A DNA stretch of 64,000 nt from Luteimonas fraxinea (GTDB taxonomy: Bacteria > Pseudomonadota > Gammaproteobacteria > Xanthomonadales > Xanthomonadaceae): assembly GCF_021233355.1 (NCBI RefSeq), contig NZ_CP089507.1, positions 3,039,001-3,103,000 of the forward strand, read 5' to 3'. Under the pieces are notes generated by a model that saw only the letters and a list, made by a program, of their open reading frames with translations, had not been told where the DNA came from and made no database searches. Of this stretch, positions 48,614 through 58,520 are shown piece after piece. The position numbers and the translations under genes were made by a program. Positions within the stretch are counted from its first letter, which is position 1. Each line of letters starts with the position of its first letter.

Positions 48614-49693
48614 TCAATCCTCCAGGGCGATGCGCGGCGCGAGCAGCAGCGTGCGGATCGGGGCGGGAATGCCGAGCGTCGCGAGTTCGTCGCGTGCCAC
48701 CCAGCGCAGTCGGTCATTGTCGCCCACGCGGTGACGGGCCGGGAGGCCCGACCAGTGCAGCGGTCGCAGGCGCAGTTTGAAATGGGTGAAACCGTGCTGC
48801 ACCGGCAACAGGCGCTGCGGCGTATCGAGATCCACAGCATCGATGAGGCCGGGTGCGTGCATGCGCAGCCAGTCGACCGCGCGCGCATCGTCTTCAGCCT
48901 GCGGCAGCGACCACAGCGCCGCCCAGATGCCGGTCGGCGGGCGCTTCTCCAGCAGCACGCGGCCCTTTGCGTCTTCGAGCAGCAGCAAGCTGGCTTCGCG
49001 CTCGGGTAGGGCCTTGGTGGGCCGCGGCGTCGGCAGTTCGTCGACGCGGCCCTGCGCGAACGCGGCGCAGTCTTCGTTGACCGGGCACAGCAGACACGCG
49101 GGGTTGTGGCGCGTGCACAGCGTCGCGCCGAAATCCATCTGCGCCTGGGTGTAGTCGGCCAGCCGCGTGTCCGGCAGCAGCGTTTCGGCAATCGCCCACA
49201 ACTGTTTTTCGATCTTCGGTTGCGCAGGCCAGCCATCGACCGCGTGGCGGCGCGCGAGTACGCGTTTGACGTTGCCGTCGAGGATCGGAAACGGATCTCC
49301 CCAGGCCTGCGACAGGATCGCGCCCGCCGTGCTGCGGCCGATGCCTGGCAGGGCGAGCAGGGCATCGAGATCGCGTGGCAGATCGCCATCGTGCAGTTCG
49401 ACGCAGCGCTGCGCCGCGGCGTGCAGATTGCGCGCGCGGGCGTAGTAGCCGAGGCCCGACCACAGCGCGAGGACGGTGTCCTGCGGCGCGTCGGCAAGTG
49501 CGCGCACGTCGGACAACGCGTCGACGAAACGCTCGAAGTAGGGAATGACGACCCGCACCTGGGTCTGCTGCAGCATGATTTCCGACAGCCACACGCGATA
49601 CGGCGTGCGCGGGTGCTGCCACGGCAGATCGTGCCGACCATGCACGTCGAACCACGCCAGCAGACGCGCCGCGTAATCGGTGCGTGCGATCAC
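48614..49693 (-). CDS. mutY: A/G-specific adenine glycosylase
   Basis: 359 residues from a GTG at 49693 that overlaps the upstream stop. The HhH-GPD core ([12 protein letters not shown] with the catalytic Asp in ILDGNVKRV) and the [4Fe-4S] ligands C-X6-C-X2-C-X5-C are intact. A C-terminal NUDIX-like 8-oxoG recognition domain is present. It removes A paired with 8-oxoG. It sits in ftsY-asmA-like-mutY-yggX. Confidence 0.96.
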   Translation of the reverse strand: MIARTDYAARLLAWFDVHGRHDLPWQHPRTPYRVWLSEIMLQQTQVRVVIPYFERFVDALSDVRALADAPQDTVLALWSGLGYYARARNLHAAAQRCVELHDGDLPRDLDALLALPGIGRSTAGAILSQAWGDPFPILDGNVKRVLARRHAVDGWPAQPKIEKQLWAIAETLLPDTRLADYTQAQMDFGATLCTRHNPACLLCPVNEDCAAFAQGRVDELPTPRPTKALPEREASLLLLEDAKGRVLLEKRPPTGIWAALWSLPQAEDDARAVDWLRMHAPGLIDAVDLDTPQRLLPVQHGFTHFKLRLRPLHWSGLPARHRVGDNDRLRWVARDELATLGIPAPIRTLLLAPRIALED

Positions 49694-51005
49694 GGCGGCG
49701 TTTCTCCGCTGCCGTCGTCGAAGGTAATCTCGACGCCTTCCAGCACCGCACCGGAGACTTCGACGCGATCGGCGGTCAGCTGTCCGCGCAGGGGCGGCAG
49801 GGGTGAGCCAGCGGAGAGCGCATCGAACCAGCCGAGCATCGCCGCGATCCGCGCCTCGCCATCGAAGCGCGCATGTTCGTGTTCGAGCTGTAGTGCGATC
49901 GGCGCCGATGCATCCGCCGGACCGTCATAGCGCAGCGCGAATGGCAGCGGCTGCGTCGAGTCCGACAGCGGCGGCGGCAGCGCCGGCCATGCCGCCGGCC
50001 ATGCCGCCGGCCACTGTGCGATGCGGCCATCGAGCGCGAGGGTGAGTCGATCGCCGAGTGCGACGCGTCCGCCGGCGACAAGATCCGGCACCACGCCCTC
50101 GCCGCGTAGGGCGATGCCCATCGGCGCAAATCCCAGCACGTTGCCGTCGCCGCCCACGTGCAGCGCACCGTGCAGGCCGAGTACGAACGGCAACGCGTCG
50201 GCGGCATCGGCGCCCTGCCAGCCCGCATCAACGGCGATGCGCAGCGGCGACAGCGCGAAGCCGGGCATGTCGGCGTCGATGCGTGTGGCATCGGCCTGCA
50301 GCGTGGTGTCGAGCCGGCCGGCTGTATGCACCACCGCGAGCGTGCCGCGCGCCTGTAACTCGCGTGCATCGACTGCGCGATCCGCGTGCACGCGTAGCCG
50401 GAACGGCGCCTGCAGCGCATCGAGATGCACGGTGCCGCCGACCAGTGCGTCGAGCGACCGGTCGGCATGCAGCGACGGCAGGTCCAGCGCGAGTCCATCG
50501 ATGCGCCAGCCATCACCGTCGAGGCGGCCGCGCACGATGCGTACGCCGTTGGTGATCGTCGGCACCTTGCCGTCGCCCGGCGGACGCGCATCGAGCCAGC
50601 GCAACAGCGACGGCAGATGCAGGCGCGGTGCATCCAGTCCGACGCGGCTGATTTCGAGATCGGCGCCGCGGCTGCGGATGGTCTTCCACGGCAGCGACAG
50701 CAGCATGCGGTCCGCATGCAGCATCGGCACGTCGGACGTGGCCGATCCGGTCGCGGCGATGCTGACATCGCGCACCACCAGCTGCGGCGTGCCGCGCAGG
50801 CGGTACTCGACATCGCCTTCGAACGTGATGCGCAGGCCGAGCGTGGGTTCGAGGCGTGCCAGTACCAGGCGCAGAGCGCGTTCGGGCGGTAGCAGCACCT
50901 GCACCAGCAGCGCGGCGGCGATCGACAGCACCAGCGCGATCAGCAGCAGGCGCAGCCAGCGCAGGCGCCGCGGCGCCGATGGCTCGGGCGCCGGAGTGGG
51001 GTTGC

Positions 51006-51009
<4 letters not shown>
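49690..51009 (-). CDS. AsmA-family inner-membrane/periplasmic protein
   Basis: 439 residues from a GTG at 51009 overlapping the ftsY stop. A single membrane anchor lies at about residues 17-38, followed by a periplasmic beta-rich body typical of AsmA/TamB-type lipid-transfer proteins (VLARLEPTLGLRITFEGDVEYRL near the start). An in-frame run of WPAA repeats (49979-50014) interrupts the sequence. It is shorter than E. coli AsmA (617). An asmA-mutY order is common. Role in phospholipid transport is inferred from the family. Confidence 0.8.
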
Positions 51010-52310
<1,301 letters not shown>

Positions 52311-52391
52311 GCGGCCTTCGTAGCCTGGATGGGGGAGAATGGCGCGCATGGTATCACCCGACTTTCAGCGGCCCCGCGCGGGCGAACACGC

Positions 52392-53003
52392 ATGAAGACC
52401 CCTCGTAGCGGCGGCTCGGGCAGGTCGTCACCGAACGTCAACCGCAACACCGGACCGGGCCGGGTGCGCATCGTCGGCGGCCGCTGGCGCGGCACGCGAC
52501 TGGAGGTGCCCGACGTCGCCGGCCTGCGCCCGACCCCGGACCGGGTGCGCGAAACCCTGTTCAACTGGCTGCTGCCGGTGCTGCCCGGCGCGCGCGTGCT
52601 CGATCTGTTCGCCGGCACCGGTGCGCTCGGGCTGGAGGCGGTCTCGCGCGGCGCGGCCAGCGCGGTGCTGGTCGAACGCGACCTCGGACTCGCCGCAGCC
52701 CTGACCGCAACTGCGGCGCGCCTGTCCGGCAGCGACGTGGTCTCGGTCCAGCGCGGCGATGCGGTGTCGATGGCAGGCGCATTGCCGGCCGGCAGCATCG
52801 ACATCGCGTTCGTCGATCCGCCGTTCGCCGCCGACCTGTGGGCGCAGGCCTTCGCCGCGCTCGCACCGGCGCTGGCGGCGGACGCCTGGCTGTACGTCGA
52901 ATCGATGGCAGAACGGCCCGCGCAACCCGGGCCCGGCTGGCAACTGCACCGTGAGCTGGCGACCCGCGAAGCGCACTGCGCGCTGTACCGGCGCGCCGGC
53001 TGA
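52392..53003 (+). CDS. rsmD: 16S rRNA (guanine-966-N2)-methyltransferase RsmD
   Basis: 203 residues from the ATG at 52392. GRVRIVGGRWRGTRLEVP at the N-terminus, motif I LDLFAGTGALGLEA and the catalytic FVDPPF are all intact. It uses SAM to methylate G966 of 16S rRNA. It lies divergent from ftsY and upstream of coaD, an order shared with many gammaproteobacteria. Confidence 0.94.
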   Translation: MKTPRSGGSGRSSPNVNRNTGPGRVRIVGGRWRGTRLEVPDVAGLRPTPDRVRETLFNWLLPVLPGARVLDLFAGTGALGLEAVSRGAASAVLVERDLGLAAALTATAARLSGSDVVSVQRGDAVSMAGALPAGSIDIAFVDPPFAADLWAQAFAALAPALAADAWLYVESMAERPAQPGPGWQLHRELATREAHCALYRRAG

Positions 53004-53573
<570 letters not shown>

Positions 53574-53613
53574 CGTTGCCCATCAAACACCAGAGAAAAG
53601 AAGAGGGAATCCC

Positions 53614-54165
53614 ATGAAGTCCATCACCCGCGCAATGCTGATCGCCTGCCTCGTCCTGCCGGTCATCGCCTGTGGCAAGAAGGAAGAGCCGCAGCAGGTC
53701 GAAGCCGCGCCGGTCGCGGTGCCCACCACCGAGGACAAGACGGCGTGGAACGCCTATCTCAACGATGTGGCCGGCCGTCACATGGAAGGCGTCAACAACT
53801 CGCCCTACGTCTATCTGGTGCCGCCGGCGCCCGCGCCTGCTGCCGATGCGCCGCCCGCAGAGGCCACGACCGCCGACGGTGATCCGACGCTGTCGACGCC
53901 GGTCGACGGCGCGTACGAGCGTCTGCTCGAGAAGGCCGAGCAGGACGTTTCCCGCGGCATCACCCGCGGCAACCTGCTGATCTTCGCGGGCCTGGATTCG
54001 GCGCGCACCGCCGATCTGACCGTTGCCTCGTTCGCCAAGGTCGGCGCTGGCACCATGAACGGCGTGCGCGTGCTGTTCATCGGCAGCGCAGCGGACAGCG
54101 AGCGCGTCAAGGCCGTCGTCGAGCCGACCGGTTCGCAGTACGTGTTCATCGACAACGCAGGCTGA
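53614..54165 (+). CDS. Unrecognised lipoprotein
   Basis: 183 residues, preceded by an AGAGGGA ribosome site. The signal peptide ends with the lipobox VIACG (Cys near 20), so the product is probably an outer- or inner-membrane lipoprotein. A charged, Pro/Ala-rich stretch (about 25-95) precedes a globular part with TRGNLLIFAGLDSAR and VRVLFIGSAADSERV. I do not recognise a family. It stands alone after coaD and before a strong hairpin. Confidence 0.8.
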   Translation: MKSITRAMLIACLVLPVIACGKKEEPQQVEAAPVAVPTTEDKTAWNAYLNDVAGRHMEGVNNSPYVYLVPPAPAPAADAPPAEATTADGDPTLSTPVDGAYERLLEKAEQDVSRGITRGNLLIFAGLDSARTADLTVASFAKVGAGTMNGVRVLFIGSAADSERVKAVVEPTGSQYVFIDNAG

Positions 54166-54209
54166 TCCAGCGCTTCGGCGGCGGGCGGCACGTCCAGCCC
54201 GCCGCTCCC

Positions 54210-54247
54210 CGACAACGCCACCGCGCGCAGGCCCGGTGGCGTTGTCG
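54210..54247 (+). terminator. 13-bp hairpin after the lipoprotein gene
   Basis: CGACAACGCCACC (54210-54222) pairs perfectly with GGTGGCGTTGTCG (54235-54247). No strong T-run follows. A second GC-rich palindrome (about 54176-54206) lies just before it. Together they probably end the transcript. Confidence 0.65.
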
Positions 54248-54311
54248 TATCTGAAGGGCGCGCGGTGGACCGAGTTCCACCCATGGAACGCCGGCGCCAC
54301 GGCGCACGCTC

Positions 54312-54317
54312 TACAAT
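54312..54317 (+). promoter_or_regulatory. Putative -10 of ferredoxin-ggt, leaderless spacing
   Basis: TACAAT, then GCGCAC, then ATG at 54324. It matches five of six consensus positions and there is no Shine-Dalgarno sequence. Consistent with a transcript starting at the ATG. Confidence 0.5.
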
Positions 54318-54323
54318 GCGCAC

Positions 54324-54578
54324 ATGTCCTTGAAGATCAACGAGCTCTGCGTCAACTGCGACGTGTGCGAGCCGGCCTGCCCGAACCAGGCGATCGCGCA
54401 GGGCGAAACGATCTACGTCATCGATCCGGCGCGCTGCACCGAATGCGTGGGCCACTTCGACGAGCCGCAGTGCGTGGTCGTCTGCCCGGTCGAATGCATC
54501 GACCCCGATCCCGATATCCCCGAAACCCAGGTGCAGTTGCTCGCCAAGCTGGCGCGCCTGCAGCAGGAGGCGTCATGA
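54324..54578 (+). CDS. YfhL-type 2[4Fe-4S] ferredoxin
   Basis: 84 residues. The first cluster motif is C-X2-C-X2-C-X3-C (CVNCDVCEPAC), and the second has the YfhL-type longer spacing C-X2-C-X8-C-X3-C. It is a cytoplasmic electron carrier; the partner is unknown. The stop overlaps the ggt start by ATGA. A -10-like TACAAT ends 6 nt before the ATG. Confidence 0.93.
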   Translation: MSLKINELCVNCDVCEPACPNQAIAQGETIYVIDPARCTECVGHFDEPQCVVVCPVECIDPDPDIPETQVQLLAKLARLQQEAS

Positions 54579-56359
54579 GCCGTTCCCGCTTCGCGTTCGC
54601 CGGCATGCCGGCGCTGCTGCTGTCGATGCTGCTGCTCGCGGTCGCGCCGTCCTGTGCGCGCGACGTCCGTGCGCCGGACGCGCCTGCGGCGAGCGCCGTG
54701 CAGAACACGGCGACGCCACCCGGCAACGCGGTCGCCTCGGCGCATACGCTCGCCACCGAAGCCGGCCTGCAGGTCATGCGCGAGGGCGGCAACGCATTCG
54801 ACGCGGCGATTGCGACCTCGGCGGTGCTGTCGGTGGTCGAACCGATTTCGTCCGGCCTCGGCGGCGGCGGCTTCTTCCTGCTGCACGACGCGAAGTCCGG
54901 CCGCGACATCTTCGTTGACGCGCGCGAGACCGCGCCGGCCACCGCGCATTCGGACCGCTATCGCAAGGCCGACGGCAGCTTCGACCGTGACCGCGCCGAG
55001 AACGGCCCGTGGTCGGCCGGCATCCCCGGCCTGCCCGCGGCATTCGTGCACATCGCCGAGACCTACGGCGCGCTGCCGCTGTCGAGATCGCTGGCGCCGG
55101 CGATCCGCATCGCCGAGGAAGGCTTCCCGGTCTACGCGCGCTTCGCGCGCGGCTACCAGTCGCGTCGCGCGGTGATGGAGCGCTACCCCGGCACGCGCGC
55201 GGTGTTCCTCGCCGATGGCCAGGCACCGAAGGAGGGCGACACCTTCCGCCAGCCCGATCTCGCGAACACCCTGCGTCTGCTCGCCGAGCGCGGCTTCGAC
55301 GGGTTTTACGGTGGCGAGACCGGCGCCAAGCTCGTCGCCGGCGTGAATGCAGAAGGCGGCGAATGGACCGCTGCGGACCTGTCCGCCTACAAGGTCGTCG
55401 AACGCGAGCCGATCCGTTTCCGCTACCACGACTGGGACGTGGTCACCGCGCCGCCGCCGTCGTCGGGCGGCATCGCGATGGCGCAGATGCTGCAGATCCT
55501 CGAGCCTTGGGATCTAACCAAACTCGATGATGCCGCGCGCACGCATCTGGTCGTCGAATCGATGCGCCGCGCGTTCCGCGATCGCACCTTCTATCTGGGC
55601 GATCCGGATTTCGTGAAGATTCCGCAGCGCACGCTGCTGAGCCGCGACTACGCCGCCGGCCTGCGCGCGACGATCAATCCGGCGAAGGCGACGCCCAGCG
55701 ATCTGCTGTCGGGCGATCCCACGCCGCTGGAAGACGAGGAGACCACGCACTTCTCGATCGTCGATGCCGCCGGCAACCGCGCGGCGGTCACGCAGACGGT
55801 CAACCTGCTGTTCGGCAGCGGCCTCGTCGCGCCCGGCACGGGCGTGCTGCTCAACAACGAGATGGACGATTTCGCCCTGCAGCCCGGCGTGCCGAACGCG
55901 TTCGGCGTGATGGGCTTCGATGCGAACGCGCCGAAGCCCGGCAAGCGTCCGTTGAGTTCGATGACGCCGACCTTCCTCGTCTCCGACGATCGCGTCGCCG
56001 TGCTCGGCACGCCCGGTGGCAGCCGCATCATCACGATGGTGCTGCTGGGCATCCTCGGCTACGACGCCGGCCTCGACGCGCAGTCGGTCGCCGCGCTGCC
56101 GCGCTACCACCACCAATGGATGCCGGACACGATCTCGGCCGAGTCCGATGCGTTTTCCGCCGACACCGCAGCCAAGCTGCGCGCGATGGGCCACATCGTC
56201 GATCTGCCCGGCGATCGCGCCGCAGGCGGCCGCGGCTCCAGCCACGTCTGGGGCAACCTGCAGACCATCGAATGGAACCGCGCGAACGGCACGCTCACCG
56301 GCGGCAGCGATCCGCGCAATCCGGTCGGCTCGGCGAAGGTGGAAGCGGTCGCGCGCTGA
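54575..56359 (+). CDS. ggt: Gamma-glutamyltransferase
   Basis: 594 residues from the ATG overlapping the ferredoxin stop. It has a signal peptide ([14 protein letters not shown], possibly a lipobox) and is a periplasmic Ntn-hydrolase. The autocatalytic Thr is in [11 protein letters not shown] near residue 390, and NNEMDDF and [11 protein letters not shown] are the later substrate-site motifs. It cleaves glutathione and other gamma-glutamyl amides. Its coupling to a ferredoxin is noted as odd. Confidence 0.95.
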   Translation: MSRSRFAFAGMPALLLSMLLLAVAPSCARDVRAPDAPAASAVQNTATPPGNAVASAHTLATEAGLQVMREGGNAFDAAIATSAVLSVVEPISSGLGGGGFFLLHDAKSGRDIFVDARETAPATAHSDRYRKADGSFDRDRAENGPWSAGIPGLPAAFVHIAETYGALPLSRSLAPAIRIAEEGFPVYARFARGYQSRRAVMERYPGTRAVFLADGQAPKEGDTFRQPDLANTLRLLAERGFDGFYGGETGAKLVAGVNAEGGEWTAADLSAYKVVEREPIRFRYHDWDVVTAPPPSSGGIAMAQMLQILEPWDLTKLDDAARTHLVVESMRRAFRDRTFYLGDPDFVKIPQRTLLSRDYAAGLRATINPAKATPSDLLSGDPTPLEDEETTHFSIVDAAGNRAAVTQTVNLLFGSGLVAPGTGVLLNNEMDDFALQPGVPNAFGVMGFDANAPKPGKRPLSSMTPTFLVSDDRVAVLGTPGGSRIITMVLLGILGYDAGLDAQSVAALPRYHHQWMPDTISAESDAFSADTAAKLRAMGHIVDLPGDRAAGGRGSSHVWGNLQTIEWNRANGTLTGGSDPRNPVGSAKVEAVAR

Positions 56360-56370
56360 GCGACTGCGCC

Positions 56371-56376
56371 TACAAT
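56371..56376 (+). promoter_or_regulatory. Putative -10 of the MBL-MAPEG unit
   Basis: TACAAT 29 bp before the MBL-fold gene's ATG, in the gap after ggt. It matches five of six consensus positions; no clear -35. Confidence 0.45.
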
Positions 56377-56405
56377 CGGCCACCGGTCTGACGCGGGAGG
56401 GCGTC

Positions 56406-57314
56406 ATGAAGCTGTGGTCGATCCAGGGCAACACCCAGAAGCTCGACGGCGGGTCGATGTTCGGCAACGCGCCGCGCGCGATGTGGACGCAGTGGGCCAC
56501 GCCCGACGATCTCAACCGCATTCCGCTGGCGACGCGCGGCTTGCTCGCGACGCCGCTCAACGGCAAGACCGTGTTGTTCGAAACCGGCATCGGCGCTTTC
56601 TTCGAACCGAAGCTGCGTGCGCGCTTCGGCGTGCAGGAAGACCGGCACGTGCTGCTCGACTCGCTGCGCGACGCGGGTTTCGCGCACACCGATATCGATG
56701 TCGTGGTGCTGAGCCATCTGCATTTCGATCACGCCGGTGGCCTGCTGGCACCGTGGTCCGAAGGCGGTATGCCAGAACTGCTGTTTCCGAACGCGACCTT
56801 CGTGCTGTCCACGCCGCACTGGCTGCGCGCGAAACGTCCGCATGCGCGCGACCGTGCGAGCTTCATTCCCGGCCTGTGCGAACTGCTCGAAGCCACGGGC
56901 CGGCTGGAATTCATCGAAGGCGCGCACGCACCCTCGCTCGGCGACGCGGTGCAGTTCCATTACAGCGACGGCCACACGCCCGGGATGATGCTGGCCGAGA
57001 TCCTCGGCCCCGATGTGCACGACGGCGTGCATCACGGCGGCGTGGTGTTCTGCGCCGATCTCGTGCCAGGCCTGCCATGGGTGCACGTGCCGATCACGAT
57101 GGGCTACGACCGGTTTCCAGAACTGATCATCGACGAGAAACAGACGTTCCTTTCCGACATGGCCGCGCGCGGCGTGCGCCTGTTTCTCACGCATGATCCG
57201 GACATCGCACTGGTGCAGGTCGTGCGCGATGATGCCGGCCGTTTCAGCGCACGCCATCCGACGGCGGCACTTGCCGCGCGTTCCCTGCAGCATCCCTTCG
57301 AGACCACACCATGA
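56406..57314 (+). CDS. Metallo-beta-lactamase-fold hydrolase
   Basis: 302 residues. The dinuclear metal site is intact: [10 protein letters not shown] near 100, then the His of SDGHTPGM, Asp of FCADLVPG and His of LTHDPD. There is no signal peptide, so it is cytoplasmic. Long MBL proteins of this type include lactonases and other hydrolases; the substrate is unknown. Its stop overlaps the MAPEG gene by ATGA, hinting at glutathione-conjugate or lipid metabolism. Confidence 0.85.
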   Translation: MKLWSIQGNTQKLDGGSMFGNAPRAMWTQWATPDDLNRIPLATRGLLATPLNGKTVLFETGIGAFFEPKLRARFGVQEDRHVLLDSLRDAGFAHTDIDVVVLSHLHFDHAGGLLAPWSEGGMPELLFPNATFVLSTPHWLRAKRPHARDRASFIPGLCELLEATGRLEFIEGAHAPSLGDAVQFHYSDGHTPGMMLAEILGPDVHDGVHHGGVVFCADLVPGLPWVHVPITMGYDRFPELIIDEKQTFLSDMAARGVRLFLTHDPDIALVQVVRDDAGRFSARHPTAALAARSLQHPFETTP

Positions 57315-57718
57315 CGCCTCGCATTTCGCTTCTCATCGCATCGCTGCATGTGCTGCTGTACCTCGTGCTGACCGTCCGCGTGGTCCTGCACCGCAACGTG
57401 CACAAGATCGGGATCGGCACGGGCGGCGACGAGACCCTGTCGCGCAAGGTCCGGGTGCATGCGAATTTCATCGAGTATGTCCCGCTCGGACTGCTGCTGC
57501 TCGCCCTGCTGGAACTGGCGGCCGTCAACACGACGCTGCTGTGGGCGTTCGGTATCGCGCTGCTGGTCGCGCGCGTCTTGCATGCGATCGGACTGGGCGG
57601 CTCGGCGGGCTATTCGTTCGGACGCGGCACCGGCGCGTTGCTGACCTTCGCCACGCTGTTCGCGATGGCCGCATTCGGCATCTGGCGTTTCGTCATCGGC
57701 GCGATGATCGTTGCTTGA
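57311..57718 (+). CDS. MAPEG-family membrane protein
   Basis: 135 residues with four membrane helices ([16 protein letters not shown] at the start). The MAPEG motif is present: [25 protein letters not shown], with the Arg/Asn/Glu that bind glutathione in relatives. VLHAIGL and [11 protein letters not shown] follow. It is overlapped by the MBL-fold gene, so they are cotranslated. It may act as a membrane glutathione transferase; not proven. Confidence 0.88.
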   Translation: MTPRISLLIASLHVLLYLVLTVRVVLHRNVHKIGIGTGGDETLSRKVRVHANFIEYVPLGLLLLALLELAAVNTTLLWAFGIALLVARVLHAIGLGGSAGYSFGRGTGALLTFATLFAMAAFGIWRFVIGAMIVA

Positions 57719-57730
57719 CGGTGTTTGCGC

Positions 57731-57752
57731 AGGCGCGCGTTCGCGCGCGCCT
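57731..57752. terminator. GC hairpin with TTCG loop between MAPEG and upp
   Basis: AGGCGCGCG pairs with CGCGCGCCT around a stable TTCG tetraloop, between convergent genes. A short T-containing stretch (GTCTTCGGGCTTC) follows on the plus strand. Confidence 0.65.
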
Positions 57753-57763
57753 GTCTTCGGGCT

Positions 57764-58396
57764 TCAGTCGACCCGCGTGCCGAAGATCTTGTCGCCGGCA
57801 TCGCCGAGGCCGGGCAGGATGTAACCCTTCTCGTTGAGGCGTTCGTCGATCGAGGCGGTGTAGACCTCGACATCGGGGTGCACCGCTTCGAGTGCCTGCA
57901 GGCCCTCAGGTGCCGCGACCAGGAACAGCCCCTTGATGCGGCTCGCGCCTGCGGCCTTGAGCATCGACACCGTCGCGATGAGAGTGCCGCCAGTCGCCAG
58001 CATCGGATCGAGGATCAGCGCGGTGCGGTCGGCCATGTCCCCGACGAGATTCTCGTAATAGGGCACCGCTTCGAGCGAAGCCTCGTCGCGCTTGATGCCG
58101 ACCACGCTGACCTTGGCCGCGGGAATGAGATCGAGCACGCCCGGCAGCATGCCGATGCCGGCGCGCAGGATCGGCACCAGGGTGATCTTGCGGCCCTTGA
58201 TGCGCCGCACGCGCACGGTGCCGGCCCAGCCCTCGACCTCGGCATCCTCGGTTTCCAGATCCGCCGTGGCCTCGTAGGTCAGCAGCGTCGCGACTTCTGC
58301 CGAGAGTTCCCGGAAGGTCTTGGTGCTGTTGTCGGCGCGGCGCATCAGGCCGAGCTTGTGCTGCACCAGCGGGTGGCGGACTTCGACGGTTTTCAT
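57764..58396 (-). CDS. upp: Uracil phosphoribosyltransferase
   Basis: 210 residues. It salvages uracil to UMP with PRPP. The PRPP loop DPMLATGGT, the uracil-site C-terminus [12 protein letters not shown], and the LGLMRRA.NSTK.FRE segment are intact. TATAGG about 30 bp upstream is a possible -10. Monocistronic. Secure. Confidence 0.96.
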   Translation of the reverse strand: MKTVEVRHPLVQHKLGLMRRADNSTKTFRELSAEVATLLTYEATADLETEDAEVEGWAGTVRVRRIKGRKITLVPILRAGIGMLPGVLDLIPAAKVSVVGIKRDEASLEAVPYYENLVGDMADRTALILDPMLATGGTLIATVSMLKAAGASRIKGLFLVAAPEGLQALEAVHPDVEVYTASIDERLNEKGYILPGLGDAGDKIFGTRVD

Positions 58397-58471
58397 GGCG
58401 TGACCTGGCGGAAGCGATGCCTATAGGATCGCACGCGTCATCGGCAGTCGTGCTTCCGGTGCTGGAACGCA

Positions 58472-58496
58472 GAGGGGCCGGACAGGCCGGCCCCTC
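58472..58496 (-). terminator. Hairpin after the TonB-dependent receptor gene
   Basis: GAGGGGCCGG pairs with CCGGCCCCTC across a 5-nt loop, 25 bp past the receptor stop. No strong T-run follows on the minus strand. Confidence 0.6.
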
Positions 58497-58520
58497 GTCA
58501 CAACATGGCGTCGCGATGGA

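Noticed and set aside
52311..52349. Longer FtsY start at 52349
   Set aside because: The extra 13 residues do not resemble FtsY N-termini, and the ATG at 52310 gives the common short basic start.
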